This document shows positions 32,348 to 43,700 of a DNA stretch of 64,000 nt, in pieces (the first letter of the stretch is position 1; every line of letters starts with the position of its first letter). Under the pieces are notes generated by a model. That model did no database searches. It had not been told where the DNA came from and worked only from the letters and a program-made list of their open reading frames with translations. Source of the DNA: Pleodorina starrii. Taxonomy: Eukaryota; Chlorophyta; Chlorophyceae; Chlamydomonadales; Volvocaceae. The translations under genes were made by a program, and so were the position numbers. The stretch spans positions 35,846-99,845 of the forward strand of contig BRXU01000083.1 in assembly GCA_030267565.1 (NCBI GenBank), written 5' to 3'.

Positions 32348-35268
32348 CCGCCCCACGCCGTACACGCACATGATCCAGGATTTGATCACACCATGCCCTA
32401 GGTATTGTATTAAGGCAGCTGTATGCCGGGTGTGCCGGCCTAGGTCAGACCGGAAGCGTGTAAACACGCCTGGGTTTGCCGTACAGCTTGGCCATCTTCA
32501 GCTGTATGTGGTCTGCAGTAGTGCCGAATCCCCGCCGCCCTGCACCGCGCCCCCCGTGTAATGGATCCAGGATTTGATCACACCATGCCCTAGGTATTAT
32601 ATTAAGGCAGCTGTGTGCCGGGTCAGCATGCCTAGGTCAGACCGGAAGCGTGTAAACACGCCTGGGTTTGCCGTACAGCTTGGCCATCTTCAGCTGTGGT
32701 CTGCAGTAGTGCCGAATCCCCGCCGCCCTGCACCGCGCCCCCCGTGTAATGGATCCAGGATTTGATCACACCATGCCCTAGGTATTATATTAAGGCAGCT
32801 GTGTGCCGGGTGTGCCTGCCTAGGTCCGACCGGAAGCGTGTAAACACGCCTGGGTTTCACGTACGGCTTGGCCACCTTCAGCTGTGGTCTGCAGTAGTGC
32901 CGAATCCCCGCCGCCCTGCACCGCGCCCCCCGTGTAATGGGTCCAGGATTTGATCACACCATGCCCTAGGTATAGTATTAAGGCAGCTGTATGCCGGGTG
33001 TGCCTGCCTAGGTCCGACCGGAAGCGTGTAAACAAGCCTGGGTTTCACGTACGGCTTGGCCGCCCCCAGCTGTGGGGTGCAGTAGTGTCGAATCCCCGCC
33101 GCCCTGCACTGCGCCCCCCGTGTAATGGGTCCAGGATTTGATCACACCATGCCCTAGGTATTATATTAAGGCAGCTGTGTGCCGGGTGTGCCTGCCTAGG
33201 TCCGACCGGAAGCGTGTAAACAAGCCTGGGTTTCACGTACGGCTTGGCCGCCCCCAGCTGTGGGGTGCAGTAGTGTCGGATCCCCGCCGCCCTGCACTGC
33301 GCCCCCCGTGTAATGGGTCCAGGATTTGATCACACCATGCCCTAGGTATTGTATTAAGGCAGCTGTGTGCCGGGTCGGCTGGCGTAGGTCCGACCGGAAG
33401 CGTGTAAACACGCCTGGGTTTCACGTACGGCTTGGCCACCTTCAGCTGTGGTCTGCAGTAGTGCCGAATCCCCGCCGCCCTGCACCGCGCCCCCCGTGTA
33501 ATGGATCCAGGATTTGATCACACCATGCCCTAGGTATTGTATTAAGGCAGCTGTGTGCCGGGTCAGCATGCGTAGGTCCGACCGGAAGCGTGTAAACACG
33601 CCTGGGTTTCACGTACGGCTTGGCCACCTTCAGCTGTGGTCTGCAGTAGTGCCGAATCCCCGCCGCCCTGCACCGCGCCCCCCGTGTAATGGGTCCAGGA
33701 TTTGATCACACCATGCCCTAGGTATTGTATTAAGGCAGCTGTGTGCCGGGTCAGCATGCGTAGGTCCGACCGGAAGCGTGTAAACACGCCTGGGTTTCAC
33801 GTACGGCTTGGCCGCCCCCAGCTGTGGGGTGCAGTAGTGTCGAATCCCCGCCGCCCTGCACCGCGCCCCCCGTGTAATGGATCCAGGATTTGATCACACC
33901 ATGCCCTAGGTATTGTATTAAGGCAGCTGTGTGCCGGGTCAGCATGCGTAGGTCCGACCGGAAGCGTGTAAACACGCCTGGGTTTCACGTACGGCTTGGC
34001 CGCCCCCAGCTGTGGGGTGCAGTAGTGTCGAATCCCCGCCGCCCTGCACCGCGCCCCCCGTGTAATGGATCCAGGATTTGATCACACCATGCCCTAGGTA
34101 TTGTATTAAGGCAGCTGTGTGCCGGGTCAGCATGCGTAGGTCCGACCGGAAGCGTGTAAACACGCCTGGGTTTCACGTACGGCTTGGCCACCTTCAGCTG
34201 TGGTCTGCAGTAGTGCCGAATCCCCGCCGCCCTGCACCGCGCCCCCCGTGTAATGGATCCAGGATTTGATCACACCATGCCCTAGGTATTATATTAAGGC
34301 AGCTGTGTGCCGGGTCAGCATGCCTAGGTCCGACCGGAAGCGTGTAAACACGCCTGGGTTTGCCGTACAGCTTGGCCATCTTCAGCTGTGGTCTGCAGTA
34401 GTGCCGAATCCCCGCCGCCCTGCACCGCGCCCCCCGTGTAATGGATCCAGGATTTGATCACACCATGCCCTAGGTATTATATTAAGGCAGCTGTGTGCCG
34501 GGTGTGCCTGCCTAGGTCCGACCGGAAGCGTGTAAACAAGCCTGGGTTTCACGTACGGCTTGGCCGCCCCCAGCTGTGGGGTGCAGTAGTGTCGAATCCC
34601 CGCCGCCCTGCACCGCGCCCCCCGTGTAATGGGTCCAGGATTTGATCACACCATGCCCTAGGTATTATATTAAGGCAGCTGTGTGCCGGGTGTGCCTGCC
34701 TAGGTCCGACCGGAAGCGTGTAAACAAGCCTGGGTTTCACGTACGGCTTGGCCGCCCCCAGCTGTGGGGTGCAGTAGTGTCGAATCCCCGCCGCCCTGCA
34801 CCGCGCCCCCCGTGTAATGGATCCAGGATTTGATCACACCATGCCCTAGGTATTATATTAAGGCAGCTGTATGCCGGGTGTGCCTGCCTAGGTCCGACCG
34901 GAAGCGTGTAAACAAGCCTGGGTTTCACGTACGGCTTGGCCGCCCCCAGCTGTGGGGTGCAGTAGTGTCGAATCCCCGCCGCCCTGCACTGCGCCCCCCG
35001 TGTAATGGGTCCAGGATTTGATCACACCATGCCCTAGGTATTATATTAAGGCAGCTGTGTGCCGGTTCTGCTGGCGTAGGTCCGACGATAACCGTGTGTA
35101 GGAGGGCTGGGCTGGTTTCACACCTCAGCTGCAAAGGCACAGGGATGGATAGGGGCGAACCGCGTGCCACTGCCGTACGAGTAAAGTTCGCAGCATCTGA
35201 TCACACCATGCCCTAGGTATTATATTAAGGCAGCTGTGTGCCGGGTCTGCTGGCGTAGATCTGACCGG
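32348..35268 (+). repeat. 188-bp satellite array, about 16 monomers (U2)
   Basis: Its first six and last few monomers match the ends of the U3 array in order, including AGCTGTATGTGG in monomer 1; the middle differs in number. Many monomers carry the GGCCGCCCCCAGCTGTGGGG variant, absent from U1. Confidence 0.95.
35083..35200 (-). repeat. Single 179-type segment embedded in the 188-bp array (U2)
   Basis: From CGACGATAACCGTGTGTAGG to GTTCGCAGCATCTGATCACA this is the reverse complement of the non-core part of the 179-bp satellite (with GGGATGGATAGGGGCGAACC in place of the usual bases), joined on both sides to shared core sequence. It is a hybrid monomer linking the two satellite families. Confidence 0.9.
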
Positions 35269-35701
35269 AACCTTCTAAACCAGGGCAGGATTGTTTCGAG
35301 AGCCTGCCTGCCTCACCTGTCGCCCCACAGAGGTGAAATGCGCGAGCCCCGCCCCACGCCCGTACGCGCACATGATTCAGGGTTTGAGCATGCCAGGTCC
35401 TTAATAATATATTAAGGCAGCTGTGTGCCGGGTCTGATGACTTCAGTTACATCGCGCGCGCGAAAACGAGGCTTGGTCGGGAACGGGAGCCACACACCTG
35501 TCCACACACCTGTCCACACACACGTCTATCTGCCCTGCGGCGCATCTCAACGCCTATCCGCCAGTAACCCTTAATATATATGCATATGTCTCCATGTTAT
35601 TAAATCCCAGCAACCAAAGGTATGCATCTAAACACACGTCGAAAACACACGCCCTCAGGTAGCAGCTGGCACACACACCATCACCCGCCGCCAGCCGCCA
35701 T
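35269..35701 (-). other. Satellite edge and gene 1 3' UTR remnant (U2)
   Basis: Matches 15635-16067, including the TGTAA poly(A) signal in minus orientation near 35448. Confidence 0.6.
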
Positions 35702-35770
35702 TTATTTCCGGAAGGACAAGGCCTTTTCAGGCCTCTCCACCTTCACATCTCCGTACGCCGGCTTGCCTCC
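35702..35770 (-). pseudogene. Gene 1 remnant: last 23 codons, telomere-capped (U2)
   Basis: Only the end of gene 1 remains (GGKPAYGDVKVERPE...FRK-stop). Identity to U1 and U3 stops after GGCTTGCCTCC; TTAAAGGG and telomere repeats follow. The HNH core lies beyond the break and is lost. Confidence 0.95.
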
Positions 35771-35882
35771 TTAAAGGGTTTTTAGGGTTTTTAGGGTTTT
35801 AGGGTTTTTAGGGTTTTAGGGTTTTAGGGTTTTGGGTTTTAGGGTTTTAGGGTTTTAGGGTTTTAGGGTTTTAGGGTTTTAG
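35771..35882 (+). repeat. Interstitial telomere tract 3 (about 14 TTTTAGGG repeats)
   Basis: The longest tract, 112 nt, with TTTTTAGGG and TTTTGGG variants toward the broken gene 1 side and regular TTTTAGGG toward U3. It ends at the same GTATACTC start as the others. Confidence 0.97.
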
Positions 35883-36150
35883 GTATACTCAACTGAGGAC
35901 GCAAAACCTGCATTTATTCGTGATGCAACACCAATTCGATACGATCAAGGAAATGACAGCCTTGGCATCATGATCGCAGTTTCGTTTCCAAAGAATTATT
36001 CCAAGAACGGGCTGTGACGGGGCACTTGCTAACTCCAAAGCTTCCGTTGATACCATGCTTGCCAAATCAGAGTTTCCGAAGGATGAATCAAGTCGAATCC
36101 CATCCGAAACTGATGTCTGACGTGCCATATATCTTAACTTAGATTGTCGG

Positions 36151-36268
36151 TTGGGTTTCGAACCCGCACGGCGTATGACTGGGGCTCGCCGCCTCCCAAA
36201 TGCACACGCATCAACCGCTTACACAAGTAATTAGGAGGATTCGAACCCGTACGGGGTTCGGCTCGATA
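36151..36268 (-). other. tRNA-like / SINE-like element (U3, better preserved)
   Basis: Here the minus strand has an exact B-box match, GGGTTCGAATCC (about 36238-36249), and a second GGGTTCGAAACCC (about 36153-36165) with GTGTAAGCGGTTGATGCG as an A-box-like stretch between. U1 and U2 differ at several of these bases. A cloverleaf cannot be completed, so this is at most tRNA-derived. Confidence 0.4.
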
Positions 36269-36382
36269 CCAAATTGTAGGTTTCAGCCAAAGGACCAATT
36301 GATATGAGCTGCGCAGCCCAGAACTGCACTTATCCCCCCTGCCATGACAGGAGATGGCCAGTGAGATCATATCTCTCAGGGG

Positions 36383-36488
36383 GGGCCAGGTTGACCGTCA
36401 CCTGGCAGCAAGTGGATGAATTGGGGCTTGCATGCTTGCCAGACGGTCAGGCGTGAAACCCTATCCCGACTGGTAACGGATGCGAGTT
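36383..36488 (+). repeat. 106-bp direct repeat, first copy (U3)
   Basis: Pairs with 36816-36921; hairpin conserved. Confidence 0.8.
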
Positions 36489-36665
36489 AAGTAGAGGGGT
36501 GTATTACGCCCCTCTTACCCAAAACCCACACACTGACCCATGGATTTCGAATCCATTGGGATGATGAATGGTTCCACGAAGGTGCATCCACGAAGGCGAT
36601 TATGACGGTTCTGATCCTTACCATAACATCAGGGCTTTTTGAGTCATAGACCTGATGGGTTGGCC

Positions 36666-36694
36666 TGCCTTCGACAGGTTCCCTGTCGAAGGCA
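36666..36694 (+). other. Perfect 13-bp hairpin (U3)
   Basis: Identical to those of U1 and U2. Confidence 0.85.
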
Positions 36695-36815
36695 GATAAG
36701 GAGGCGACCGACTGAATCACCAACGGAATTGCACCACGTAAGGGACCTCGGTTGATGGACACATGGGTACTAAGGTTCACGGACCTTAGGGATGAGATCG
36801 CACCTCTTAAGGGGT

Positions 36816-36921
36816 GGGCCAGGTTGACCGTCACCTGGCAGCAAGTGGATGACTTGGGGCTTGCATGCTTGCCAGTGGGTCAGGAGTGACAACCTATCCC
36901 CACTGGTAACGGATGCGAGTT
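36816..36921 (+). repeat. 106-bp direct repeat, second copy (U3)
   Basis: Second copy, upstream of the predicted splice donor. Confidence 0.8.
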
Positions 36922-36949
36922 CGGTCCAAGAATCAACTTCGGAAGTGAG

Positions 36950-37037
36950 GTAAGAATGTTGTGCGTCTCTTTTGTTTGTTCTAGCCGTCTGGGCTAGCTG
37001 TACTCACTCGTCATTCTATCATCTCCTGCTTTTACAG
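36950..37037 (+). ncRNA. Predicted 88-nt intron of a plus-strand transcript (U3)
   Basis: Splice signals as in U1. The candidate downstream poly(A) signal TGTAA (about 37407) is intact. Confidence 0.45.
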
Positions 37038-37652
37038 GTAGAGATAACCAGCCTCTTCGCCCTGGCACGGCCATCACAGCTAGCAGCCATGTCAGCAGCT
37101 CAGCAACAGCCCCCAGCTCAGCCCCCAGCTCAGCCCCCAGCCCAGCCCAGCCCCCAGCTCAGCCCCCAGCCCAGCCCATTCAGCCCAGTGGTGGCACATA
37201 CCGACATGCACGCACACGCACACATATGCACGCACATGTGCACACCCCTGCCAGGGGATGCGTAATACTTCCTGCCTGCGGGCGGTTCCGGAGTTTGCCG
37301 TTGTATTAACATTTCTGTGTTGCCCCCCGCCCAGTGCAGGACAAGCAGTGAAGCTGAGAACACACAGCAAATACCAAAGGCAGCAAATAACAGAGCAGCT
37401 TGGTCTTTGTAAAGGCCTGGCTAGTAGTAGTATAGGTGTTATTTATTTTTATTATCCTTTCTATCCCTATTAACGGGACTCTACCGACTGTCTGCACCAT
37501 GTTACGGGTGCTTCGAGACAATTATTGTTGGTTTATTTTCCTATTTAGTATCCATCCCCCAGTAATCCCGGTTAATCCTTTCTTTCCCCGCCCCCGCCGG
37601 ACACCCCAGCACCACTTACCCGACATCCGTTACCCGCCGCCTCATTTAAGCA

Positions 37653-38275
37653 GGAAAAAGGAAGATCTGTCATATCTCACCAAGACCTACCAACCCCACC
37701 AAGACCTCCCAACCGCCGAGACGTCCCAACCACCAAGGCCGTCATGGACCGTCTATCCCTGCACGCCTACACCTCCGAGTTCATTCCGCACCGCCACCAT
37801 CGCCGCCGTCACCACCAAGCCCGGCACCGCCGTCCCCGTCCCCTCCTATGCCATTGCCGCCGTCACCGCAGCCAACCAGTCCGCCGCCGCCGTCGCCGCT
37901 GCCCCCTAGTCCGGCGCCTCCCTCCCCTCCCTTACCGCCGTCACCCAATCCGCCCAGCCCAGCACCCTCTCCACCGCCGCCCAACCCGGCCCCAAGCCTA
38001 TCTCCTCCCAGCCCCTCGCCGCCAGCTCCTATGCCGCCATCGCCCCGGCCTCCCTCGCTGGAACCCCTGCCTCCGTCCCCGCCACCGCCATCGCCCCGGC
38101 CGCCGACCCCGCCACCACCGTCACCCCAGCCGCCAACCCGCCACCGCCGTCACCCCAGCCGCCGGCCCCGTTACCACCCTCGCTTACCACAAGCCGCCGT
38201 CGCCGTCGCCGCCGCCGCCGTCCCCCCAACCGCCATCACCGCCGCCGTCGCCGCCATTCGTGTTCTTTTTGAACT
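37653..38275 (+). pseudogene. Hydroxyproline-rich (pherophorin-like) fragment (U3)
   Basis: Same SP-rich fragment as in U1 and U2, with the same loss of frame. Confidence 0.4.
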
Positions 38276-39358
38276 AACCCAACTTTCTACCCAAGATTGT
38301 ATGGACCCCCGCCCTTCCCTTCTGAGGGCATTGACTGCCTTCCAATTCATGCCACCCGCCTTTTGCCTCATAACCCCGCCCCACCCCCGCCACCACCGTC
38401 ATCCCAGCCGCCGACCCCACCGCTGCCGTCACACCAGCTGCCGTCGCCATCGCCGCCGCCGCCGTCCCCCCAACCGCCATCACCGCCGCCGTCGCCGCCA
38501 TTCGTGTTCTTTTTGAACTAACCCAACTTTCTACCCAAGATTGTATGGACCCCCACCCTTCCCTTCTGAGGGCATTGACTGCCTTCCAATTCATGCCACC
38601 CGCCTTTTGCCTCATAACCCCGCCCCACCCCCGCCACCACCGTCATCCCAGCCGCCGACCCCACCGCTGCCGTCACACAAGCCGCCGTCGCCGTCGCCGC
38701 CGCCGCCGTCCCCCCAACCGCCATCACCGCCGCCGTCGCCGCCATTCGTGTTCTTTTTGAACTAACCCAACTTTCTACCCAAGATTGTATGGACCCCCGC
38801 CCTTCCCTTCTGAGGGCATTGACTGCCTTCCAATTCATGCCACCCGCCTTTTGCCTCATAACCCCGCCCCACCCCCGCCACCACCGTCATCCCAGCCGCC
38901 GACCCCACCGCTGCCGTCACACCAGCCGCCGTCGCCGTCGCCGCCGCCGCCGTCCCCCCAACCGCCATCACCGCCGCCGTCGCCGCCATTCGTGTTCTTT
39001 TTGAACTAACCCAACTTTCTATCCACGATTGTATGGACCCCCGCCCTTCCCTTCTGAGGGCATTGACTGCCTTCCAATTCATGCCACCCGCCTTTTGCCT
39101 CATAACCCCGCCCCACCCCCGCCACCACCGTCATCCCAGCCGCCGACCCCACCGCTGCCGTCACACCAGCCGCCGTCGCCGTCGCCGCCGCCGCCGTCCC
39201 CCCAACCGCCATCACCGCCGCCGTCGCCGCCATTCGTGTTCTTTTTGAACTAACCCAACTTTCTATCCACGATTGTATGGACCCCCACCCTTCCCTTCTG
39301 AGGGCATTGACTGCCTTCCAACTCATGCCACCCGCCTTTTGCCTCATAACCCCGCCCC
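38276..39358 (+). repeat. 244-bp tandem repeat, 4.4 copies (U3)
   Basis: Units start at 38276, 38520, 38764, 39008 and 39252. Two extra units relative to U1 and U2. Confidence 0.95.
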
Positions 39359-40730
39359 GCCCCTGCACCCATGGCCCCCCTGCCCCCGCCCCACGCCCTC
39401 CTGTCTAACCCAAACACCCCGCCCGCCAAGGTGCCGCCACCACCGACCTCCGCACCGTCAGGACTTTATGGGCGCCAGGCAGCACTCGGGGAGCTACAGC
39501 TGGAGCGTAGGTCCTGACTGACAGGAGAGTATGTAGAGGGTCGATACGACAGATGTATGTGAATAGGTGTGATGGGGTACTCACCACTAGCTGTACAAGG
39601 GGAAACCAGAACCCTAAGTGTAGCTTATAACCGTGAACGTTTTGTTTATCTGTGCCCCATACACTGTACCTTTGGATTGGTGCACATTACGTAAACAGTT
39701 TTGTCGCTGCCCAATACATTATCCGGTTTCCCGACAGATCGGCCATATCTATTGCACCAAGCAAGACCTATGTCTCCCATCCAACCGCGCGCCAAGGCCG
39801 TCGTGGATGGATTGCCTTTCCCTGCCCGCCTGCAACACCCGCCGAGTTCTGCACCACGCGCCAGGACTCTTTGGCGCCAGGCAGGCAGCTGGAGCGAAGT
39901 ATCTAATCGACAGGAGAGTATGTAGAACATATCGGTGTGAATGATGGATGGATCCTGGATTTTAGAGGGGCACTCACCGCTAGCTGTTTGTTTAAGGGGA
40001 AACCAAAACCCTAAGTCTATCTAGCGTTTTGTTTATCTGTGCCCAATAAACCTGGCCCCACACCAACCCCTGACGATAGCTTATGTATCTGCACCCCACC
40101 TTGCTTGCAGGATATATAATAGTAAGAAAGATACCAAGAATCCTACCAGCCGTACCTGGAAGACTCGTACACCTTGCTGACGTACTGCAGTGGATGTGAA
40201 CTGAACTGAACTGAACACGTAAACTGAACTGAACTGAATACACATCAATCAATCGCACTGCAATCATATACAACAATGCAGAGCTATGACAGAACAGACG
40301 ACAGACGAAAATGCCATGAGCATGTGGGCGTGTGTGTGGATGTGAATTGTCGTTTTTATTTCGGGTGGCCACCCATTGTTAGTTATGTGTTGGACGTTGA
40401 TTGGTTGTGCGGTGGTGGTGGTGGTGGTGGTGGTGCAGAGACGGGAAGCACGGACTTCAATCGCCAAGCATTAAAAGACGCGAAAAAAACTCCAATGAAT
40501 CGTCAATGGAAGTTATTGCAACGGCATTCGCAGTCCCACTTCTTATTCGCACCATTATTCGTACCAAGGCACCTGTACAGCCGTACAAGGGGACCTATAC
40601 AATGAAAATCATCAAACAAAAATGACGATATGTTCCGCAATCGGAATCCGTTGATTTCTGCCTGGCGCGCGCGTTTTTAATTGTGTTATAGCGATTAAGC
40701 AAACCCCACAGAGCCGAAGACGCGCGAGCC
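39359..40730. other. Non-coding spacer (U3)
   Basis: Counterpart of 11716-13084, with (GGT)8 near 40409-40434. No gene supported. Confidence 0.6.
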
Positions 40731-43700
40731 CCGCCCCACGCCGTACACGCACATGATCCAGGATTTGATCACACCATGCCCTAGGTATTGTATTAAGGCA
40801 GCTGTATGCCGGGTGTGCCGGCCTAGGTCAGACCGGAAGCGTGTAAACACGCCTGGGTTTGCCGTACAGCTTGGCCATCTTCAGCTGTATGTGGTCTGCA
40901 GTAGTGCCGAATCCCCGCCGCCCTGCACCGCGCCCCCCGTGTAATGGATCCAGGATTTGATCACACCATGCCCTAGGTATTATATTAAGGCAGCTGTGTG
41001 CCGGGTCAGCATGCCTAGGTCAGACCGGAAGCGTGTAAACACGCCTGGGTTTGCCGTACAGCTTGGCCATCTTCAGCTGTGGTCTGCAGTAGTGCCGAAT
41101 CCCCGCCGCCCTGCACCGCGCCCCCCGTGTAATGGATCCAGGATTTGATCACACCATGCCCTAGGTATTATATTAAGGCAGCTGTGTGCCGGGTGTGCCT
41201 GCCTAGGTCCGACCGGAAGCGTGTAAACACGCCTGGGTTTCACGTACGGCTTGGCCACCTTCAGCTGTGGTCTGCAGTAGTGCCGAATCCCCGCCGCCCT
41301 GCACCGCGCCCCCCGTGTAATGGGTCCAGGATTTGATCACACCATGCCCTAGGTATAGTATTAAGGCAGCTGTATGCCGGGTGTGCCTGCCTAGGTCCGA
41401 CCGGAAGCGTGTAAACAAGCCTGGGTTTCACGTACGGCTTGGCCGCCCCCAGCTGTGGGGTGCAGTAGTGTCGAATCCCCGCCGCCCTGCACTGCGCCCC
41501 CCGTGTAATGGGTCCAGGATTTGATCACACCATGCCCTAGGTATTATATTAAGGCAGCTGTGTGCCGGGTGTGCCTGCCTAGGTCCGACCGGAAGCGTGT
41601 AAACAAGCCTGGGTTTCACGTACGGCTTGGCCGCCCCCAGCTGTGGGGTGCAGTAGTGTCGGATCCCCGCCGCCCTGCACTGCGCCCCCCGTGTAATGGG
41701 TCCAGGATTTGATCACACCATGCCCTAGGTATTGTATTAAGGCAGCTGTGTGCCGGGTCGGCTGGCGTAGGTCCGACCGGAAGCGTGTAAACACGCCTGG
41801 GTTTCACGTACGGCTTGGCCACCTTCAGCTGTGGTCTGCAGTAGTGCCGAATCCCCGCCGCCCTGCACCGCGCCCCCCGTGTAATGGATCCAGGATTTGA
41901 TCACACCATGCCCTAGGTATTGTATTAAGGCAGCTGTATGCCGGGTGTGCCGGCCTAGGTCAGACCGGAAGCGTGTAAACACGCCTGGGTTTGCCGTACA
42001 GCTTGGCCATCTTCAGCTGTATGTGGTCTGCAGTAGTGCCGAATCCCCGCCGCCCTGCACCGCGCCCCCCGTGTAATGGATCCAGGATTTGATCACACCA
42101 TGCCCTAGGTATTATATTAAGGCAGCTGTATGCCGGGTGTGCCGGCCTAGGTCAGACCGGAAGCGTGTAAACACGCCTGGGTTTGCCGTACAGCTTGGCC
42201 ATCTTCAGCTGTATGTGGTCTGCAGTAGTGCCGAATCCCCGCCGCCCTGCACCGCGCCCCCCGTGTAATGGATCCAGGATTTGATCACACCATGCCCTAG
42301 GTATTATATTAAGGCAGCTGTGTGCCGGGTCAGCATGCCTAGGTCAGACCGGAAGCGTGTAAACACGCCTGGGTTTGCCGTACAGCTTGGCCATCTTCAG
42401 CTGTGGTCTGCAGTAGTGCCGAATCCCCGCCGCCCTGCACCGCGCCCCCCGTGTAATGGATCCAGGATTTGATCACACCATGCCCTAGGTATTATATTAA
42501 GGCAGCTGTGTGCCGGGTCAGCATGCCTAGGTCAGACCGGAAGCGTGTAAACACGCCTGGGTTTGCCGTACAGCTTGGCCATCTTCAGCTGTGGTCTGCA
42601 GTAGTGCCGAATCCCCGCCGCCCTGCACCGCGCCCCCCGTGTAATGGATCCAGGATTTGATCACACCATGCCCTAGGTATTATATTAAGGCAGCTGTGTG
42701 CCGGGTGTGCCTGCCTAGGTCCGACCGGAAGCGTGTAAACAAGCCTGGGTTTCACGTACGGCTTGGCCACCTTCAGCTGTGGTCTGCAGTAGTGCCGAAT
42801 CCCCGCCGCCCTGCACCGCGCCCCCCGTGTAATGGGTCCAGGATTTGATCACACCATGCCCTAGGTATAGTATTAAGGCAGCTGTATGCCGGGTGTGCCT
42901 GCCTAGGTCCGACCGGAAGCGTGTAAACAAGCCTGGGTTTCACGTACGGCTTGGCCGCCCCCAGCTGTGGGGTGCAGTAGTGTCGGATCCCCGCCGCCCT
43001 GCACTGCGCCCCCCGTGTAATGGGTCCAGGATTTGATCACACCATGCCCTAGGTATTGTATTAAGGCAGCTGTGTGCCGGGTCGGCTGGCGTAGGTCCGA
43101 CCGGAAGCGTGTAAACACGCCTGGGTTTCACGTACGGCTTGGCCACCTTCAGCTGTGGTCTGCAGTAGTGCCGAATCCCCGCCGCCCTGCACCGCGCCCC
43201 CCGTGTAATGGGTCCAGGATTTGATCACACCATGCCCTAGGTATTATATTAAGGCAGCTGTGTGCCGGGTGTGCCTGCGTAGGTCCGACCGGAAGCGTGT
43301 AAACACGCCTGGGTTTCACGTACGGCTTGGCCACCTTCAGCTGTGGTCTGCAGTAGTGCCGAATCCCCGCCGCCCTGCACCGCGCCCCCCGTGTAATGGA
43401 TCCAGGATTTGATCACACCATGCCCTAGGTATTGTATTAAGGCAGCTGTATGCCGGGTGTGCCGGCCTAGGTCAGACCGGAAGCGTGTAAACACGCCTGG
43501 GTTTGCCGTACAGCTTGGCCACCTTCAGCTGTATGTGGTCTGCAGTAGTGCCGAATCCCCGCCGCCCTGCACCGCGCCCCCCGTGTAATGGATCCAGGAT
43601 TTGATCACACCATGCCCTAGGTATTATATTAAGGCAGCTGTGTGCCGGGTCAGCATGCCTAGGTCAGACCGGAAGCGTGTAAACACGCCTGGGTTTGCCG

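Larger units (their letters stand above)
27993..35770. other. Subtelomeric unit U2 (short, broken in gene 1)
   Basis: Same order as U1 from head to gene 1 3' UTR, but only 7.8 kb. It stops 69 nt into the 3' end of gene 1. Its left part (to about 29520) shares variants with U1; from about 30110 on it shares variants with U3, so it is a mosaic. Confidence 0.85.
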
